From Phallus indusiatus (lineage: Eukaryota; Basidiomycota; Agaricomycetes; Phallales; Phallaceae): DNA of 64,000 nt. The stretch lies in the NCBI GenBank assembly GCA_027605045.1, contig JAQFWX010000009.1, positions 620,001 through 684,000 of the forward strand. Direction: 5' to 3'. Position numbers and translations under genes: made by a program. Below, piece by piece: positions 12,081-24,421 of this stretch (position 1 is the first letter of the stretch; every line of letters begins with the position of its first letter). The notes beneath the pieces are model-generated. The model had not been told where the DNA came from. It ran no database searches and saw nothing but the letters and a program-made list of their open reading frames with translations.

Positions 12081-14963
12081 ATGAGTTCGCCGCTGCGAGA
12101 CAAATTACGCATATCACCCACTCTCCCTACACCGAACAACATGATACAAGAAAAACACTCCCTACGAAATGGTCGCTCTCAATGGACAGCCACCTATTAT
12201 GTCCAATTCCCTCCATCATTCCCCTTCATGCGACGACACAACTCTCCATTGGTACTGGGTACCTCGCCACGACGACGAGGCGGCCTTGCCAGTATCTTCG
12301 CACCAAGGCGCTTTAAAATCGTCGTCCCGTTACCCAGAAATATATATAATTCGGCCGTAATGCACCATGGCCGCCAGCGTGCTAATTTTGGCCTATTGCT
12401 CTTCTGCATCATCGTGCTATGGATGTTTATGTCTGTCAATACTCTGACTAAGAGAGGACACCATTCTCATAACTCCGAAAACCGAGATTCAGATGACAAT
12501 GGAAACGAAACACCTACTTTGGTGTTTGCTCGTGAGGATCTCCAGCGTGTCTGGGAATGGGAGATTGCCAGCGGTCATTATCCCAGTAGTAGAAAGAGTA
12601 TGTGCACTTGCTTTTGACGGTCTGTTATCGTACTCAAGGTTATTACCTTTTAAGTTCCGGAGCAAATGAGAATTGCTATTGCACCTCTTAATCCAGCCGT
12701 TCCGCGCCAGCAGTCTCGTTTACAATCCCAACGGCTGCAGTCACAACAACAGCAACTAGAACGTCCAGGTGTTCGTTCGACGAACTCAACACCTACAGTT
12801 GGATCTGGTCCACAACGTACTTACCTCGATATTCGTTCTGCGGGATTGAATGTAGCTTATCCACCACGACCCGTGCCTGGTAGTGTTGCTGACCTCGATA
12901 TCATCATGGATCACTGCGATTTTTCTCATAATAAGGTACGTCCTGCTTAAAGCGAAACTAAGGCCTCTTTCTCATCGTATTTTCACAGTATGTTCGCGAT
13001 TGTCTGGAGGTCCTTCGTGTGGGAGCAGGTCTTGATAACAGCAAGCGTATGCGTCGCGGTAGAACTGATGACTGGCAGTATATTTATATCGAAGAAGACC
13101 GAAGACTTGACCAATATCCTCCAATCTCCGTGCCGCAACCCAAAGCTCCTTATTCAACCCGTGCCCTAGAAGATCCTGACGCTGGACTTGTATTCCGAGC
13201 TGGCGAGGTCAAGGAACCCCATCTTCGTCTCCCACCTCCTAGAACATATAGACCCTATGTTGAATCTACCCATCCATGCGATCCCGATTACCCAAGAGTA
13301 TTCCATATGTTCTGGACCGGCCCCTTCACAGACAAGCCATATCTCGCAATCTTATCATTCTTATTCACCCAAAACCTTGGTCTTCATCTTTCTCCCGACG
13401 CGCCAATGTCAGACTCGGACCGCAATATCTGCCGCCCACAATTCTGGCTCTGGATTAACCCTGGTCCTGCAGCCGCTGTACCCAATCCCTCCGCCTTGAA
13501 AGACATGTTTGATTCATTGTCTGAGAGCCCATGGGCTTCTCCCTTCTTGCATCCGCGGTTCAAAGATGTGATCAAGTTTAAACTATGGAATACGACTGAG
13601 CAATTGGATGGTATTCCAGAGATAAAGGATGAATGGAGAAGCTTTAGTATCTTCAACTCGGGTGGACATGTCATTGATGTGCCGAAGCCCAAATACGAGG
13701 AGATGAAAGGAAAAAAGAAGCAAGAGGATGCTAAACGCGTCAACAATGATGATGATTTCAGCGATATGATTGCAACTGGTGCGGGGTCGGGTAATATTAC
13801 TGCCGCAGGTGCAGATGGGTCTGCCATAGACCCCTCAGCGACCAATCAGCCTCTTGATGGACACGAGGATGATATTTTCCAACGGACGGGAACGACATCC
13901 TCGAACACCTACGATCGACTGAGTGTTATCCTATCAGACCTCGCCCGCTTTATTCTATGTCATCGTTTTGGAGGAACATATCTGGATGCTGATACAATCT
14001 TCCTACGTGACTGGGAAGAACTGTGGGGTTGGAAGGGGGCGTTTGCGTACCGGTGGTCTCGATTGGAAAAGTACAACACGGCCGTCTTGAGGATGAACAA
14101 GAACTCTGCATTCGGGACGTTCTTGTTCAGAACAGCGCTGAGGAACGGTATGGACTTCCACCCCATGACGATTTCAAAGTATGTCAAGGACGCGCATTTG
14201 GGTGGTATTCTTTTGAGACTTCCGGATGCATTGTTCGATCCTGCATGGTTGGGCACCGAAAACTATCAGAGAGATCGACCTCCATTCCCTTACTTTGCAG
14301 AGTAAGCTCTCGATATTCTCGCTGCCCTAGTGTTATTCGAGCTTACCCCTTTCACCTATCAGGTTCTTTGACTTCTTTGATACTCCGGTCACTAGTAGTG
14401 CGGCTCCACAGGCTCTTGGAATTGAAGGTTTCTTCCGAGGTGCATTTTCGTACCATTTCCATAACTTTTGGTGAGTGCAGTATTGTTGACATTAAGAAAG
14501 AGAGTTTTGAACGCTGACGTATGTCATTTAACCTTTTTTCCCTTGTCCTACCACGTGCTTTTGATCCATTTGCCTCCACTTCACACCAACCTCATGTTCA
14601 CCTCCCGACTTTTTACGATGCTTCTTTTGCATATTCATCATTTGGGATAGGTGGCATCCATTTGATCCTCAACGTAATTGGCCTGATCTCGGCGAACGAT
14701 TCATCCAAGGTGAAAAGAAGGCCAGAAGAAAGCTATACGAAACCAAACTCAAAGATGCCCAATCAATTTCAAATGATATATCGACGTCAAACCCATATCG
14801 ACCTTCGTCAAAGTACATACCTGAAGATGCCTATATGACTGAAGACCATATTGAAGACGATAAACGCGATTTGGACTGGGCAACTGTCTTGAAGCGCACA
14901 TTTGAAAGCTATGTTCGTGGCGAGAGACCGAATATGTACGGAGAGTGGCTCGTCTGGTCGTGA
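12081..14963 (+). CDS. GT32 glycosyltransferase, type II membrane protein (copy 2)
   Basis: Five exons: 12081-12597, 12655-12935, 12989-14301, 14363-14470 and 14651-14963, giving 843 residues (855 if the ATG at 12045 is used). A membrane anchor (ANFGLLLFCIIVLWMFMSV) follows a basic, proline-rich cytosolic N-terminus, giving a Golgi/ER type II topology. The catalytic core has GGTYLDADTIFLRDWEELWG with the DXD motif, and the downstream block AYRWSRLEKYNTAVLRMNKN is shared with copy 1. A low-complexity acidic/Gly/Ala insert of roughly 90 residues (from EMKGKKKQED to DIFQRTG) interrupts the domain just before LSVILSDLARF and is absent from copy 1. All intron positions match copy 1. The C-terminus (VRGERPNMYGEWLVWS) is conserved. 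Sugar specificity cannot be read from the sequence. Confidence 0.87.
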
Positions 14964-16020
14964 TGAAGGAACAAAAAACTCGACGCGACATTTTGTATTT
15001 CATGCTTTGCCCTTTCTGAACACATTATCTTCTTTCCATTCATTCACGTCTTGCTTGTATTTATATCATCATTCTCTGCTCGGCACCTCTCGCTTTTCCG
15101 ACAATGCACCCTTTACCATCCACGTCCTGCGGCCTGTTTATAAAAGAGGGTTCTTCCTATTCGCCTCCGTCACCGCATTTGCTTTCGGCATTCCATTTAA
15201 ACCCTATCGCCTTGCCATACGCTATATCTCTGTTGCATTTAAATACTGATACCACCACCCGTGACATCTGTCGAGCTTTCACGGTCTAAAAACCCACGAA
15301 CCACCTATACTTAAAGATATGACATGACAGGATAGGAATCTTCTAAAGTTTTACCATAATCCAAATTATTTTAGTTTTCATTTTCTTTCTTTCTTTCTGC
15401 GCCCCTTCTACCTCCTTTCGTTTCGCCCTATGTCTCTCCTACCCCCCATTGCTTGGAATTGAGCCGACGGTTCCTTATGCTTTCCGTTGCGATCTTTCTG
15501 GCATTGCAATCTTATAGACGAAGTCACTGAAAAGCATAAAGGCCGTGGTCTCGTTCTATCTTCCATACCATCCTCTGATCATCCATATGGACACCTACCC
15601 AATCTCCCGCTTTTCGTACATGTACATGCATCTAGATTGATTGCCCGACTTCGAATCGGGCATTCCGGCATGCGTCGGAGGCCGATGTTCTTTTCTCCAA
15701 TCTTCAGGACTCATCATCTTCTTTCTTCCTCGTTTTCCCTTTCGCGTTGTTTATTTCTTATTGTTTCAGATCCCGAGTTAATTTAGATGTTAGAGAGATC
15801 AGCTTGCATTGACCTTGTGTGGATGTGGAGTAGCTTTAGCCGATTCAATCTCAAAAAGAAGGGTTTTTCTCTAGGTGTATATATTTTCGATGGTTGTTGT
15901 ATATATCTTTTTTCTGATTTGCATCTATACAAATAATGAACAAACGAATAGCTATAGGCTTATCCAAACAGTTTGATAGTTATATCCAATTGATACAGAT
16001 TTGTGAGACTCGATATAGAT
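14964..16020. other. Convergent spacer between GT32 copy 2 and the epimerase gene
   Basis: T/C-rich sequence with small ORFs only. It probably contains the two convergent 3' UTRs. No polyadenylation signal was assigned with confidence. Confidence 0.4.
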
Positions 16021-17126
16021 TTAAATCTTGTTTGCTCCTCGACTTGCTTGAATCTTTGCTTGAGCGGCATTCACACTGGCCTTAAGAGTCGCGATAACAT
16101 CTGCAGGATCCGAGGCAGCGAAAATGGCTGTTCCAGCAACAATAACATTACTTCCTATAAAAACAGAACATACATAATCAAAACATGGAAATCGTCAAGG
16201 TGACGTGTTACAAACCTGCTTCTGCACATTGGTCCACAGTCTTAGGTCCTACACCACCATCTACCTCAATATCTTTTTCCGGGAATCGTTGGCGCAGCTC
16301 AGTTACTTTAGGAACGCAACGTTCCAAAAACTTCTGACCGCCATATCCTTGAAAAAAGTTTACAACATATCAGGTGATATGGATAGGTGGAACAGAGCTG
16401 AGAACTGACCTGGGTAGACGGTCATCACGAGTAACATATCAGCTGCCGTGCCAACTTCGTCTGATATTGAGGTGGAGGGTGTATCTGGTGATATGGCAAC
16501 GCCAGCACGCATGCCTTTAGCATGGATAGCCTCAATTAACGGTAAGGGCTCATCTGACGGCAGAAAACATGTGTAAATGTTGATTGAATAACCGAATCAT
16601 CAAACGTACTTGTTGCTTCGATATGAAAACAATACAATTTGCCACCTGCATCTGCGATGTCGTTGACCCACTAATGGAAGTTGAGAGGATAGCTGGTGTG
16701 AAGTGATAGCATGGTGTCTTGCCTTCTCCGGCTGGGAGACCATCATATGGCAATCCATAAAAATATCTGGAATACTCTTATGAATACATTTGAGAATGGG
16801 CGCGCCTTCATAAAAGGTGAGTTCTAATTGAGCTGGTACAGGGCTAGAGGTGCTTACCCATAGTGATGTTTGGAACGAAGTGGCTGAATTAGACAGAAGC
16901 AAACACGTTGATTCCTCAGCGATTAACGCCCTTGTGATTCGTACGTACCCGTCCATGACATCTTGTGTGCGAGGTACAGACGTTCATTGATAAATACCGG
17001 TACAAGTGAGAACGACGAACCCATGTGAAGCCATTCAGCACCATCTTTGATCATCCGCTTGCATTCTGCAGTAAGTTGTCCAAAGTCAGATGCAAGGACT
17101 GAAGGAGATATAATTGCTCGAGGCAT
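16021..17126 (-). CDS. RPE1: Ribulose-phosphate 3-epimerase
   Basis: This TIM-barrel enzyme of the non-oxidative pentose phosphate pathway interconverts D-ribulose 5-phosphate and D-xylulose 5-phosphate in the cytosol. The start MPRAIISPSVLASDFGQL is the classic N-terminus with the active-site Ser. Splicing restores, in order: EWLHMDVMDGHFVPNITMG (metal-binding His and catalytic Asp); MDCHMMVSQPEKWV (second metal His); FHIEAT; MTVYPGYGGQKF (the phosphate loop); and IEVDGGVG (second catalytic Asp). It ends ASRGANKI at a TAA at 16021-16023. DVMDG depends on a 13-nt micro-exon (16949-16961). The intron at 16671-16722 is GC-AG. The gene looks intact and single-copy. It is convergent with GT32 copy 2. 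Confidence 0.93.
16671..16722 (-). other. GC-AG intron in the ribulose-phosphate epimerase gene
   Basis: On the minus strand the exon ends GAGAAG, followed by GCAAGA, and the acceptor is CATTAG before TGGGTCAAC. Removing these 52 nt joins VSQPEK to WVNDIADAGG as required by the family. No GT donor restores the frame here. Confidence 0.75.
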
Positions 17127-17481
17127 CTTGTTTTGATTGAAACAATGGACACAAGCTAGGTAGATGTTGAACAATGAACAGGTGAGAACGGTAGCTTCAA
17201 GCTGGAGTTGTTCACTTCATGTGACATCATTGTGTGTCACGCGCATCCGCTTCTGACGCACTGTATCAGACTGTATCTCATACATCCTATATCTTAGGCT
17301 TTGAGCTTAAACCCTAGTTTTTATCGTACTCATTTTTTTATATAGGTGATATCATATGAATAAATTTGATAGTAAGTATATGCAACTATGAGTCTTCGTC
17401 TATCAAAACATTTTCAGCAACCGAAGCGTTTTGACTTCACAATTAGGCCTACTGGAAGCTCCAAATAAAACAATGTTATCT

Positions 17482-17714
17482 TCAATCTTCTGCCTTTGTT
17501 GGAAGCTCAACTAAGAATGCATCGTTTCTCAACGGACTTGTAAAGGCTGCATACAGGTGAAATTACTTTTCAATCGTTCAAGTTCCGTAAAATAAAACTT
17601 ACGCAAACGTTTTTCAACATTGTTACTTCTTTGTGTCAAGGGTCCTGCATAAGTAGGAATCAGGAGACAACAGAGAGAGAAAGCCGCAGCTGCATAAGTG
17701 GTTGTGAATTTCAT
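17482..17714 (-). CDS. Short secreted peptide precursor
   Basis: Two exons, 17714-17603 and 17546-17482, give 58 residues. The signal peptide is MKFTTTYAAAAFSLCCLLIPTYAG. A short mature part contains a dibasic KR site (VEKR|LPFTSPLR) that a Kex2-type protease could cut. There are no cysteines in the mature region and no CAAX box, so it is not a lipopeptide pheromone. The intron begins GTAAGT and ends with GCAG. If the intron is not spliced the frame runs on into lower-quality sequence. The function is unknown and the model rests on the signal peptide and splice sites alone. Confidence 0.45.
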
Positions 17715-19260
17715 TTTACGCAAGAAAGGTTTAAGTGAAGAAGTGATACTGTCAAAGTACGTCAATTTGCATGCAGAATCATTTGGTGACATTTATAATG
17801 AGATTGGGAACTACGGTTCCCAGATAGATCTAATTTTCAAACGTCATTTGCGATTAAGCAGCAGTTGGAATGATGTTCTAAGATCATGTAGCCCGACTAC
17901 CGCGAGGAGAAATAAAATCTTGAACAATGATTATCAAGTCATCGTCAATCAGCGTTTCTCGACACAAATCTGGTTTATTTATAAAGCAATTGAGTTTTCT
18001 CATATAACGTCCTCATTGAGCTAACAAACATGTTATATTATGAAAAACAATTATTATCATCGATTACGTCAACGATCATTAAGAGAATTACAAGCTCGAC
18101 TGAGGATCATTGTCATTCATCGTTGTGATCGCACATCAGTCACTATTTATCATCAGCAAACTGAGCTGATACTTCCAAGGAAATACTAACTGTGATGTAC
18201 AGCCTTTGCGCCGCTCAAGCATAATCCGGCATCAACAAAAGCCACCTCGTTGGAGCCTGTAATCAAGTTTCGACTAGGAAGCTCAAATGCGGTGTATAGC
18301 ACTGAACGGATGCATCAGCAACGTTATAAAACTCCTCCATATTCCAGCTCAAGCGAGTTCCTTCAACGATGTTACGACCCTGCGAAAGACAGCCCGACTT
18401 ATGTTAACCAGAAACCTGAATGAAATTCATTTCATGTTGGAGGGACTAAGAGCATTTGGTGGAAGTACCAGGCTCCTCAGGCTCTTTCATCGTCGTTCTA
18501 GCGATAGATTCGGTTTGTTTCAGTTTCTTGCGGCTAAATCTCCCTTGCGAGTGCGGTCGAGTTCGGCTTCACCATACTGCGGTCTAAAACCGGTTTCAAT
18601 TCCTAACATCAACGATCTGGTCAGTGATTCGACTAATTCAGGAACAATATCACCTTAGACTACTGACACAGACCATAAACCAATATCTGTTGTTATATGT
18701 AAGACCCTCGAAATGAGAGATTTCGTATTTATGCCAGTCCATCTCTGAAAGCTGAACTGCGTGGCAAAAAAACCTATTTTACGTTCGGTTGACTGGAATA
18801 CATAAAACTATAGTGTTTCTCTATATTTTGATGAGTGTATAGTCAAAGGTTTAAGGCATTTGCGAATCCTATCGACGTGGGGGTTGCCATTGAATGCCAG
18901 TTGGGTAAACGTTGAACCCTTAACATCTAACCCTAAACCTTTACCTATACACACGAGTCGGTTTTCTTTATAACAAATTAATCATTCATTCTGAGATTGA
19001 ATTGTAAAAAAAAGCGGGTTCAAGATCTGGTGCTATTAAATTGGGTTTGCGACCATATTGAGACGGCGCTCATCAAGCAGTTCATGTAATCTTTTTTTCG
19101 GCTGTTCGATGACCCATTATGTTCCAGTGAAAAAAAAAACTATAGTTCAAACTGAAAAAAAAAACAATAAATAACTAGCAGGTTGCTGACATGGAGCACA
19201 TGAAATACGTAACAGCCCTATACACGGTAATTGGGCTACAATGATAAACCAAAGAAGCTC
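17715..19260. other. Intergenic region, no supported gene
   Basis: A 123-codon plus-strand ORF at 18287-18658 has no recognisable features and sits in sequence with stops close by in its other reading frames. Poly-A/T tracts occur at 19004-19015 and 19133-19165. I see no RNA gene or repeat. Confidence 0.4.
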
Positions 19261-21468
19261 TCAGAGGCTCCTTTGCCGAAATTTCACTGGCAATTTTCCT
19301 ACGACCAAAACAAACTGATCCATTATGTCATCTCTCCAAACCGAAGGATTATATCCATCCTCGAATTCGAATTCGAAATTACACACCAACATCGCGGTAA
19401 TGTACCGCAACTCCGATATAGCAAGTGTTTTTCCGGCACAATTTGCAGGTCCATATGAGAACGGGATAAAGGCTGGACGATTCAGTGTTACTTTGTCGCT
19501 GTTTTGTGTTAACCACCGTTCAGGCCAGAATTCGTCGGTTTTCGGGTAGAAGTAACGTGGATCGCGATGCATGACGTATGGGGGAACAGTTATTGCCGTT
19601 CCTTCACGAATGAACCTAGACAGACATACGTGAGGCAAAGGTCAGTTATTAATTTTGATTTGACGTACATATCTCCTATTATTTTTCCTCCGCTGTTTTT
19701 AGCTGGGGCTCTTTGCAACATGGTAAGAACAGGAGGCTGTAGACGTAGTGTTTCATTTCTATAAATAAAAAGATTATGTATTCGGAAATGAACATCATGA
19801 AAAAGAAGAATACGAACACGATTGCGTTCAGTAATTCCAGATTTCCCAACTTATTAGGTTTGATGGCGGCACGCTCCGATGGAGGAAAAGCCTCGTCCAG
19901 TTCCTTTCGCAGTCGTTTAAAGTAATCAGGGTACTGAATTAAATTATACATGATACCGGCCAGGACCGCAGAAGTTGTGTCCGAGCCTGCAACAATGGCG
20001 AGAACCACATTCGAGACAAGGTACGGTGTCGGAGGCTTATCGTCGTCAATGTTCATACTGGCGGCCTACAGAAGGTTAAGGCCTCGGAAAGACAACATTT
20101 TAGGATGAATAAATACCAAATGATAGAACAAATCCCTTTTCTCTGTGACTTTTGCTATCCGCTTTTGTGCTTGCCCCACTGCAAATTTGACGAAATTTCC
20201 CATCCTTTTCCGGGAGTAAGGAAGAGCACGGACGAAATCCAACGCCCAAGGAATCATTTGAGTAATGGCAGGGGTTCTAACAAATCAAATTAAAGCGAAA
20301 CTTTATTGACGTAATAGAGACGAACTCGGCTGCAGCCTTCATTTGGGTTATTAATCCGTCTTTATCACCGTTGCGCATGAGCCCGAAGCTTTCTCCGAAG
20401 CTACCATTTAATGAGAGTAAATATAACGATAGGGGAAAACGGTATATCATGAACTGACGCCATATTTCCCATAAAGTCGAAACTATGAAGATTTCATCGG
20501 GTTGGAAGTCAGGATTAAAATTTTTGAAAGACGAACCTCCATTTACCAATATATTCAGCTAAATCGGCGTGTCCAAATTTATCATCAGATTTGCGGCAGC
20601 AATCTCTTAAAAGATCGACTAGTTCATTTCCGGTAGCAATAAGAGATTCTTCGTAATCTTCAAGGGGATTCGGACCAAATGATCGGTTCCACGGCTTTCG
20701 GAGCTGTGCATGGACATTGTAATCACGGACACTGATCAAGCTCATCTGAGTGTTTCTCATCTTTGCAGGAAGGAATGCCCGCCCGTCCCATACTTAGAGA
20801 GTAAATTAAGTTTCGGGAAGCTTGATATGAAAGAAATGAAAGGCGGCGTACATGGTCCTTTAGGCATGCCTTGCTGACCCAGAATGCTGGGCAAAAGATC
20901 AACATCGACTACAGACAGTTCATTTGGACCTTAAAAGTCGTTTGAGGCAAGATGACTTAGCGTACGTTGTGAAATTTTGAAACAGGTGGCTTACCAATTC
21001 GGACGACAGAGCCGTATCTCTTATGAAGATCATGTAAATACCAATGTAATTTCCCTTTGTGTGACAGATAGGCTCCCCAAATTTTGGTTGTCTTGCATAT
21101 TATCGGGCCGGGATACTTTGCCAAAGGGTGGAAAGGCCCGACGCGATAAAACAAAATGGAGCCCAGCACGAAAGAAGCGAAAAGAATACAGTGCAGCGGT
21201 CCGTCTAGCAAGGGCGACTGAAGGGTCATTACTGCAGTTAAGACGGGTGCGATCGCAAAGATGAATAGCTGAATAAGACCGCTGGTTATATTTTGAGGTT
21301 CATGCCTCCGAAACCATTGGTGTGCGACCTTGTTTCACCAGCGCGATTAGTAACGAACGAAACAAACATGCGAAATGCTTCCCAGAAACTTACTAAAGCA
21401 CTCGACAGATCCACGAACAATGCTGCTCGCAGAGGAGTCGTAACTTGCCAGAAGGATAATGAGGACAT
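19261..21468 (-). CDS. Cytochrome P450 monooxygenase (P450-1)
   Basis: A multi-exon, membrane-anchored fungal P450. Exon 1 starts MSSLSFWQVTTPLRAALFVD. Exon 2 continues VAHQWFRRHEPQN into hydrophobic helices and the proline-rich hinge HPLAKYPGP. The I-helix reads AIVAGSDTTSAV, with the oxygen-activating acid-Thr pair. The ExxR motif is ETLR in NETLRLQPPV. The heme loop is PFSYGPANCAGKT, whose Cys is the heme thiolate ligand. The C-terminus is KLPVKFRQRSL. All hallmark residues are present. Such enzymes sit in the ER membrane, receive electrons from P450 reductase and hydroxylate lipophilic substrates; the substrate is unknown. It shares the exon pattern of the four P450s at 52978-62986 but is separated from them by about 31 kb. 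The subfamily is not assigned. Confidence 0.87.
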
Positions 21469-22379
21469 CAGTGGATGAGTAGATGAGGGCAAGGAGACTC
21501 CTAGAAACCCATAGGATATGGACTCAATTCATTCGTCACGTTTTTCACTGATCAAGGACTTACTAATATCACCAGCACGAGCGGCTACCGGCTATTGACC
21601 TTGGCGGTGAATTCTACTCAGAAGCGCAGACGGCAGACCTGATCAAGATTTGATTATATTACATGGTTTTCCTACTTGAAGAAACAGAGCATAAACCAAG
21701 GGACATTGTTAGTAAGTAATATAACTCATATGAACATCTTCCAAACCTGGTTCTGACGTATAGTACATGAATCTGAATCATGATGTGTGCGATGACACAC
21801 AAAATTGATCGATTTTGGAAAGCAATCTAGAGGACAAATATAAAATGTCCCTAATTTCACATGCTGATGCTCTTCAGAAATAGTAGCTTGTATGTAGCAG
21901 GGCCACGCCGCCAAAAGCGCCGGATGTATTAGGTTTCTTTTACTTAACCATGCGCTCGCCTATAAGTAAGATTTCTCGAACTCATAGGTATGCTATTTTA
22001 TTTTAACTCTTTCTGCAGATCTGACTCAAAGGGCTACTTCAAATCAATAGCGTGGTCAAAACGACGACTGCAAAAAACTCGTATTCAAAAAGGGGTATCA
22101 AAGCTGTAGATCATCGAATACGCTTCAGTCATGATGCTACAGGGTCGATCATAATTATCAGCATCGGGTATGAAATCTCATAGAACAGACAAAAGCCTCC
22201 ATAATGTACACCCATTTCTCGCCCAAGAGTTTCATTAATTGAACGATGAAAGGTAAAAAAGCTTTAATATATCACTGGCGGCTTAGACCTTGTTAATTAG
22301 CAAAATTGAACAAATGAAAAACGTTCATCGTACAATGATATGAATCCGGACAATTGGCTTCTTTCAAGAGTAGGGTTCG
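21469..22379. other. Intergenic region, no feature seen
   Basis: This is the upstream region of P450-1 and the 3' side of the small secreted gene at 22380. Only short ORFs are present. Confidence 0.4.
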
Positions 22380-22684
22380 TCATGATAGGCGCATCGCACT
22401 AATGGTATCGGACAAAAGGACCGTTGAATCCGACTGTAGTTTTAGTGAGTATATCGGGACGTGCCCAAACCGGATGCTGACACTCACACGTATGCTAGGG
22501 AGCCGGTATGGACCAGCGTAATCCTAACCACAAAGGACATGAAACAACAAAGTCGTTGGGTTAATACTGAACCTACCTTCATTATTTCGATAGATACGGT
22601 GGGTATAGGAACAGCAAATGACGAGGAGATTGAGAAAGAATAAAGAGATAAGGCGAAGAGGCCAAAAATCTTAAAAGACAGCAT
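22380..22684 (-). CDS. Small secreted protein, unknown function
   Basis: A two-exon model: 22684-22577 and 22523-22380, giving 83 residues. The signal peptide MLSFKIFGLFALSLYSFSIS is followed by SSFAVPIPTVSIEIMK. The intron is a GTAGGT donor with a GGTTAG acceptor. The second exon reads DYAGPYRLPSIR and onwards to a TGA. The VPIP just after the signal peptide recalls the SPIPAGLD proteins near 6-8 kb, but there is no wider similarity. A further intron after SIR is possible (a GTGTGAG donor is present), so the C-terminus is uncertain. Confidence 0.4.
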
Positions 22685-23285
22685 AGCGACGAGGGTTGAG
22701 TACTGCAGAGGAACTTCACGAGTTCAAAAGATGTAGTCTGACCATAAAGAAGTCAGGGAACAGTCCTATTTATTTCAATAGGCGATAGCCTTCTTCGTCT
22801 AGGAGTAGAGACGACAGACACTGTGATTGTAACAAGTTACTAACAACCGCAGTGTATACGGGAAAAGGAGAAAACAATAACTTACTGACCGTGAAAAACT
22901 CAGGTTAATATCTTTAAAGAAGAACTGGCGTTACAATTAAACTCCCATTGACGAACACGATGCAAGAACACGCCTTTACACGCTCGATTGTAGTATTTTA
23001 GGAATGAACCTTGTAAAATTGGTCGCGGACAGGAGATGAACTCCAACATCATCATAGATGGACAGGAGTTTGATTGATAAAAGACCGAAGGAAAATTAAA
23101 AAACCGCGAACTTATTCTGGAAACTCAAATAAAAGGCGGAAATATTTTAAAATAAGGTCATGTCTTACCATATTTCAGTTTACTCGTTGTTTGTTCATGA
23201 ACAAGCTCAAGGATCCACGCTCAAATTCGCACGTTACTTGGTTACGTAAATGTGACCGTCGATGTACTCGAGTTTTGACACGAAC
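22685..23285. other. Divergent intergenic region
   Basis: This stretch separates a minus-strand small secreted gene from the plus-strand SMN gene and presumably contains both promoters. I see no clear TATA box or repeat. Confidence 0.4.
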
Positions 23286-24265
23286 ATGCGTCCTCTAATT
23301 TCCTATGATGATTTAGCAGACTCTAAATCCTCAAAATCTAAAGATCCATCCATTTCTCCACCGAAGAAGAAACAGAAATCCAACCGCAATAATCACAGAA
23401 GATCGGGCCAAGGTAGCACAGTGCGAGCCACAGTCAGCCTTAAAGCGAGTAAAACCAGTATCAGGACTCAAAATGAAAGTAAACAGTTGACACATGAGGA
23501 CATATGGGACGATTCTGCTCTTGTAGCTGCCTGGGATGCCGCCGCTGAAGAGTATGAGGTTTGTTCAGAGTCGTTGCCATCGAGTCTACAATTACTGAGA
23601 TAATAGGCCCTAAATGGTCCGGAGAAGAGTTGGAAAACAGAGCCGGTAAAAAAGGCCCCTCTGTCAGTGCTGTCCACTAAAGCAGTATCATGAACAATTT
23701 CTAAACATTCCAAACATAGATGGTATAATATTCCTCCGGAGCAAAATAGTGGCGATGATACCAATAACGTGTCGATAGGAATATCTCAAATACCAGCTTC
23801 ACTTACCTCGCATTTTGAATCATCTGAGGAAATGGTCGATGAAAATGACGATGAAGCAAATTCGCGACCTTTAGACTTTAATACATTCGTCCCTCAACAT
23901 GACCCTTCTTTATCCCTCAACCAAAACGTTGGTCAAATACCATTTCCGCCGGCAATGTCACCACAGGCGTTATCTTCTTTATCCGTCGACCAAGCGTTCC
24001 AAAATGCAATTAGTGCTTGGTACTGGGCTGGTTATTGGACTGGTATTTATCATGTGCGCGATTGCTCAACGTTTTAATTTTTTTGCCATTCTTTCTTAAT
24101 CTGTCCTTGAACTAGAATGCGTCACGTCCGAACACGAGGACGAAGTCTGATAGCACTCATGACGAACATGGCGATAATATAGAAGAAGAGTATAAAAATG
24201 ACGGAGAGGTCGAAACTCGATCACCAGAGCCAGCAGGAGATCAGACAGACTTTATTCCACCGTAA
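23286..24265 (+). CDS. SMN (survival motor neuron) homologue, snRNP assembly factor
   Basis: Four exons: 23286-23558, 23607-23662, 23720-24053 and 24116-24265, giving 270 residues. The N-terminal block HEDIWDDSALVAAWDAAAEE matches the SMN Gemin2-binding motif (human: DIWDDTALIKAYDKAV). The C-terminal block NAISAWYWAGYWTGIYH is the YG box that drives SMN oligomerisation. Between them lie a basic stretch (PPKKKQKSNRNNHRR), a short PLWYNIPP motif and an acidic linker. A Tudor domain is not evident, as in some fungal SMN proteins. SMN chaperones Sm-ring assembly on spliceosomal snRNAs. The protein has the general SMN size. The gene ends 156 bp before the convergent ATPase gene. An alternative upstream start (TTG at 23262) is less likely. 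Confidence 0.82.
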
Positions 24266-24421
24266 CAAATTACAGACAACGGGATATCGAGAACAAGAAA
24301 ATCAAAGCAATTACTGTACAAAATATTACCAGAAACATATTACTAGAAACATTATTAAGAGAAAGAAAAACTGTGGTAACCCAACGGATTACCATCTATC
24401 AAGTCAAGTGCCCATTCACTA

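Noticed and set aside
18287..18658. 123-codon plus-strand ORF
   Set aside because: No signal peptide, domain or repeat. Composition is unlike the neighbouring genes and no splice extension makes it more convincing.
18918..18947. Telomere-like CCCTAA motif
   Set aside because: Only isolated ACCCTAAAC-type units occur, with no tandem array.
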